Source: an uncultured Oscillospiraceae bacterium (lineage in GTDB: Bacteria > Bacillota > Clostridia > Oscillospirales > Ruminococcaceae). Taken from it: 23,806 bases of DNA. The stretch covers positions 1 to 23,806 of the forward strand of contig CAJGEB010000001.1 in the NCBI GenBank assembly GCA_904502045.1, written 5' to 3'. The notes under the pieces are model-generated. The model was not told the DNA's origin. It was given only the letters and a program-made list of their open reading frames with translations, and ran no database searches. Made by a program: the position numbers and the translations under genes. This document shows positions 22,172-23,806 of the stretch, in pieces; positions within the stretch are counted from its first letter, which is position 1; every line of letters starts with the position of its first letter.

Positions 22172-23617
22172 GTGGGAAACGGTAAAAAGAAAATGGGCAA
22201 GATGACGAAAACGCTCGTAACGGCGCTTGTTGCGGTAGTCGTACTTGCAGGAGCGGTAGCGGCGATAAAATTTATTCCCGATGAAGAAGAGTCGAGCGGC
22301 AGTGAAGATAAAAGCGTGGTACTTTTTTCTGAGAATAGGAAGTCGATAACAGAGGTAAAGGTCGAGAACGAGTCGGGCGGATATACTGCTGTTTGGAATG
22401 ACGGCAAGGTAACGATACCCGCGCTTGAGGGAGTACCTGAGAACGTAAGTCTTATCTCTGCACTATCGCTCAAGGCGACAAAGATAACCGCAACGCAAAT
22501 GATAACGGAGGACCTCTCTAATGAGGCGAGCTACGGACTTGACGAGCCGAGAGCAAGGGTAAAGATAAGCTACGGCGAAGGGGAGAGCTTTGAGATAGAG
22601 TTCGGGGACAGCGCTCCGGGACAGGCGGGAGTTTACGCTAAATGCGGCGGAAAAATATATATAACGGATGCAACAACTGCAGCGGGGTTTCTTTATTCCG
22701 ACAAGGAGCTTGCAAATCTTGCGCTGACTCCGACTGTTGACATAGGGAAAGAAATGGTAATTTTCGGAGATATCACGCTGGAAGGCTCCTCGCGAAAAGA
22801 AACGATAAAGATACGGCGTACGGCAGATGAAAACGATTCTCCGCTGATAGTTGCAGCGGTATTTGAGATGGTGGAGCCGCATAACCGCTTGGTAGGTCTT
22901 GAGGCGACGGAGGTTCTGTTCAATTCGATACTGAACATCAACGCAACGGAGCTTTTGATAATAGCTCCCACAGAGGAGGAGATAAAAGCGCACGGACTTG
23001 ATGTGCCGTATTCCTCTGTAAAGTATATGCTTTACGAAAGCGAAGAGCTGACCGACTATCAGGAGTTCGGAATATATATCAGCGAGCCTGACGAAGAGGG
23101 CTACTGCAACGCGATGATAGAAGGTTCAAGCGGAATATATAAAATAAAGTACAAGGAAAACTCGCTTTTTGATGCGGAGTACAAGGATATGCTTGACAAT
23201 ATGCCGGTGCTTCCGATGATAAAAAACGTGGCGCAGCTTACGGTAAAGTTTGGGGAAGAGGAGTATGCGTATACCCTTGACGCGCCGGACGAAAAAACTC
23301 TGAATGTAAGCTGCAGAGGAGAAACGATAGATACCGAAAACTTCAGGGTTTTGTATCAGACGATACTGATGCTGACCGGAGAGGAATTCGTCGAGGGTGT
23401 TACGGATTTGGGGGACGAGTATATGACGATAACCTACAAGTACATCGACGAGAGATACGAGGACAGCGTTCTCAGGCTTTACGAGGGACCCGTAAGAAGA
23501 TACTACATTGAGATAAACGGCGGAGTCGATTTTACCGTCAAGGCGCAGAGGGTAGAGGACATTGAGGAGAAATGTGCGAAGCTGCAAAACGGTGAGGACA
23601 TCGAGCTATACTACTAA
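22172..23617 (+). CDS. DUF4340 domain membrane-anchored protein (GTG start)
   Basis: A 481-residue protein: a Lys-rich head, one membrane helix (about 13-33, TLVTALVAVVVLAGAVAAIKF), then a large extracytoplasmic beta-rich region of DUF4340 type. DUF4340 segments are recognisable as repeated patterns such as VENESGGYTAVWNDGKVTIP and YGLDEPRARVKISYGEGESF, where GLdeP is the family hallmark; a second GLDVP occurs later. GTG at 22172 is chosen because GGGGGAG lies about 6 bases upstream; a longer frame from 22133 overlaps the GldG-like gene. It is last in the Gld-like operon and is followed by a strong terminator. Such proteins accompany GldG-type ABC systems, but their role is unknown. Confidence 0.87.
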   Translation: MGNGKKKMGKMTKTLVTALVAVVVLAGAVAAIKFIPDEEESSGSEDKSVVLFSENRKSITEVKVENESGGYTAVWNDGKVTIPALEGVPENVSLISALSLKATKITATQMITEDLSNEASYGLDEPRARVKISYGEGESFEIEFGDSAPGQAGVYAKCGGKIYITDATTAAGFLYSDKELANLALTPTVDIGKEMVIFGDITLEGSSRKETIKIRRTADENDSPLIVAAVFEMVEPHNRLVGLEATEVLFNSILNINATELLIIAPTEEEIKAHGLDVPYSSVKYMLYESEELTDYQEFGIYISEPDEEGYCNAMIEGSSGIYKIKYKENSLFDAEYKDMLDNMPVLPMIKNVAQLTVKFGEEEYAYTLDAPDEKTLNVSCRGETIDTENFRVLYQTILMLTGEEFVEGVTDLGDEYMTITYKYIDERYEDSVLRLYEGPVRRYYIEINGGVDFTVKAQRVEDIEEKCAKLQNGEDIELYY

Positions 23618-23628
23618 AAAGGGCAAAA

Positions 23629-23665
23629 AAAGAGCTGAACTCAGAGTTCGGCTCTTTAATTTTTT
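23629..23665 (+). terminator. Terminator of the Gld-like operon
   Basis: 14-base arms (23629-23642 and 23644-23657) are complementary except for one wobble, and AATTTTTT follows. This is a classical intrinsic terminator 11 bases after the DUF4340 stop codon. Confidence 0.9.
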
Positions 23666-23674
23666 ACAACGAAA

Positions 23675-23704
23675 AAGGATTATGACATTTTTGCCATAAT
23701 CCTT
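23675..23704 (-). terminator. Terminator of the minus-strand gene at the right edge
   Basis: A perfect 10-bp stem (AAGGATTATG with CATAATCCTT) and a 10-base loop are followed on the minus strand by TTTTTCG. It lies 16 bases downstream of the partial gene at the window edge. Confidence 0.75.
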
Positions 23705-23720
23705 AAATACAAATAAGTCT

Positions 23721-23806
23721 TTAGAAAAGATTATTAAATTTTAATACTAAACCGGCAACTATTCCTATACTGCAAACAACGATTATTGCAATTAAAAGCC
23801 CCAAAG
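23721..23806 (-). CDS. C-terminal end of a membrane protein (partial)
   Basis: The last 27 codons of a minus-strand gene that enters from beyond the right edge. The visible residues are almost entirely one membrane helix (LGLLIAIIVVCSIGIVAGLV) followed by a short polar tail LKFNNLF and a TAA stop. A good minus-strand terminator follows, supporting a real gene end. The family cannot be recognised from this fragment. Confidence 0.6.
   Translation of the reverse strand, partial: LGLLIAIIVVCSIGIVAGLVLKFNNLF

Overview
The window looks like chromosomal DNA of a spore-forming Clostridia member, most likely Oscillospirales/Ruminococcaceae-like (inference). The reasons are a rimP-nusA-rnpM-ylxQ-infB operon, the order DUF4321-maf-mreB-mreC-mreD-PBP2-minD-mgsA, a spoIIP gene with a sigma-E-like promoter, and a small cysteine-rich gene with a sigma-K-like promoter. 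No phage, transposase, rRNA, tRNA or CRISPR array is visible.

Layout. 1-3239 (minus): the transcription/translation operon rimP-nusA-rnpM-ylxQ-infB, with infB cut by the window edge, a good sigma-A promoter, a leader hairpin and overlapping genes. 3285-3519 (minus): a 45-residue cysteine-rich membrane protein. 3609-6026 (plus): a stand-alone ClpC unfoldase. 6264-8151 (plus): a FlK-type hotdog thioesterase and a neutral-ceramidase-fold protein. 8224-15944 (minus): the cell-shape cluster mreB-mreC-mreD-PBP2-minD-mgsA, then hisS. 16067-16949 (minus): maf and a DUF4321 membrane protein. 17001-17525 (plus): a cysteine-cluster protein. 17655-18839 (minus): spoIIP. 19005-23617 (plus): a four-gene Gld-like ABC module (ATPase, ABC-2 permease, GldG-like protein, DUF4340 protein). 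23721-23806 (minus): the C-terminal end of a membrane protein.

The most unusual content is a set of compact multi-hairpin DNA elements. One at 6041-6120 has a 15-bp outer stem enclosing a perfect 20-bp palindrome and a GGA-loop hairpin. One at 13618-13695 folds as an almost linker-free four-way cloverleaf. One at 13833-13884 is a three-way junction. A 31-bp segment of the first recurs with one mismatch inside the maf coding sequence. The latter two sit in an expanded 405-bp gap between mreD and mreC, which also holds a degenerate ~124-bp tandem duplication that includes the end of mreC.

Two proteins of the shape cluster have lost expected features. The methylglyoxal synthase homologue lacks several catalytic residues, and the MinD homologue lacks the C-terminal membrane-targeting helix and has no MinC or MinE beside it. 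Strand composition (purine-rich versus pyrimidine-rich plus strand) also switches inside genes, for example within clpC.
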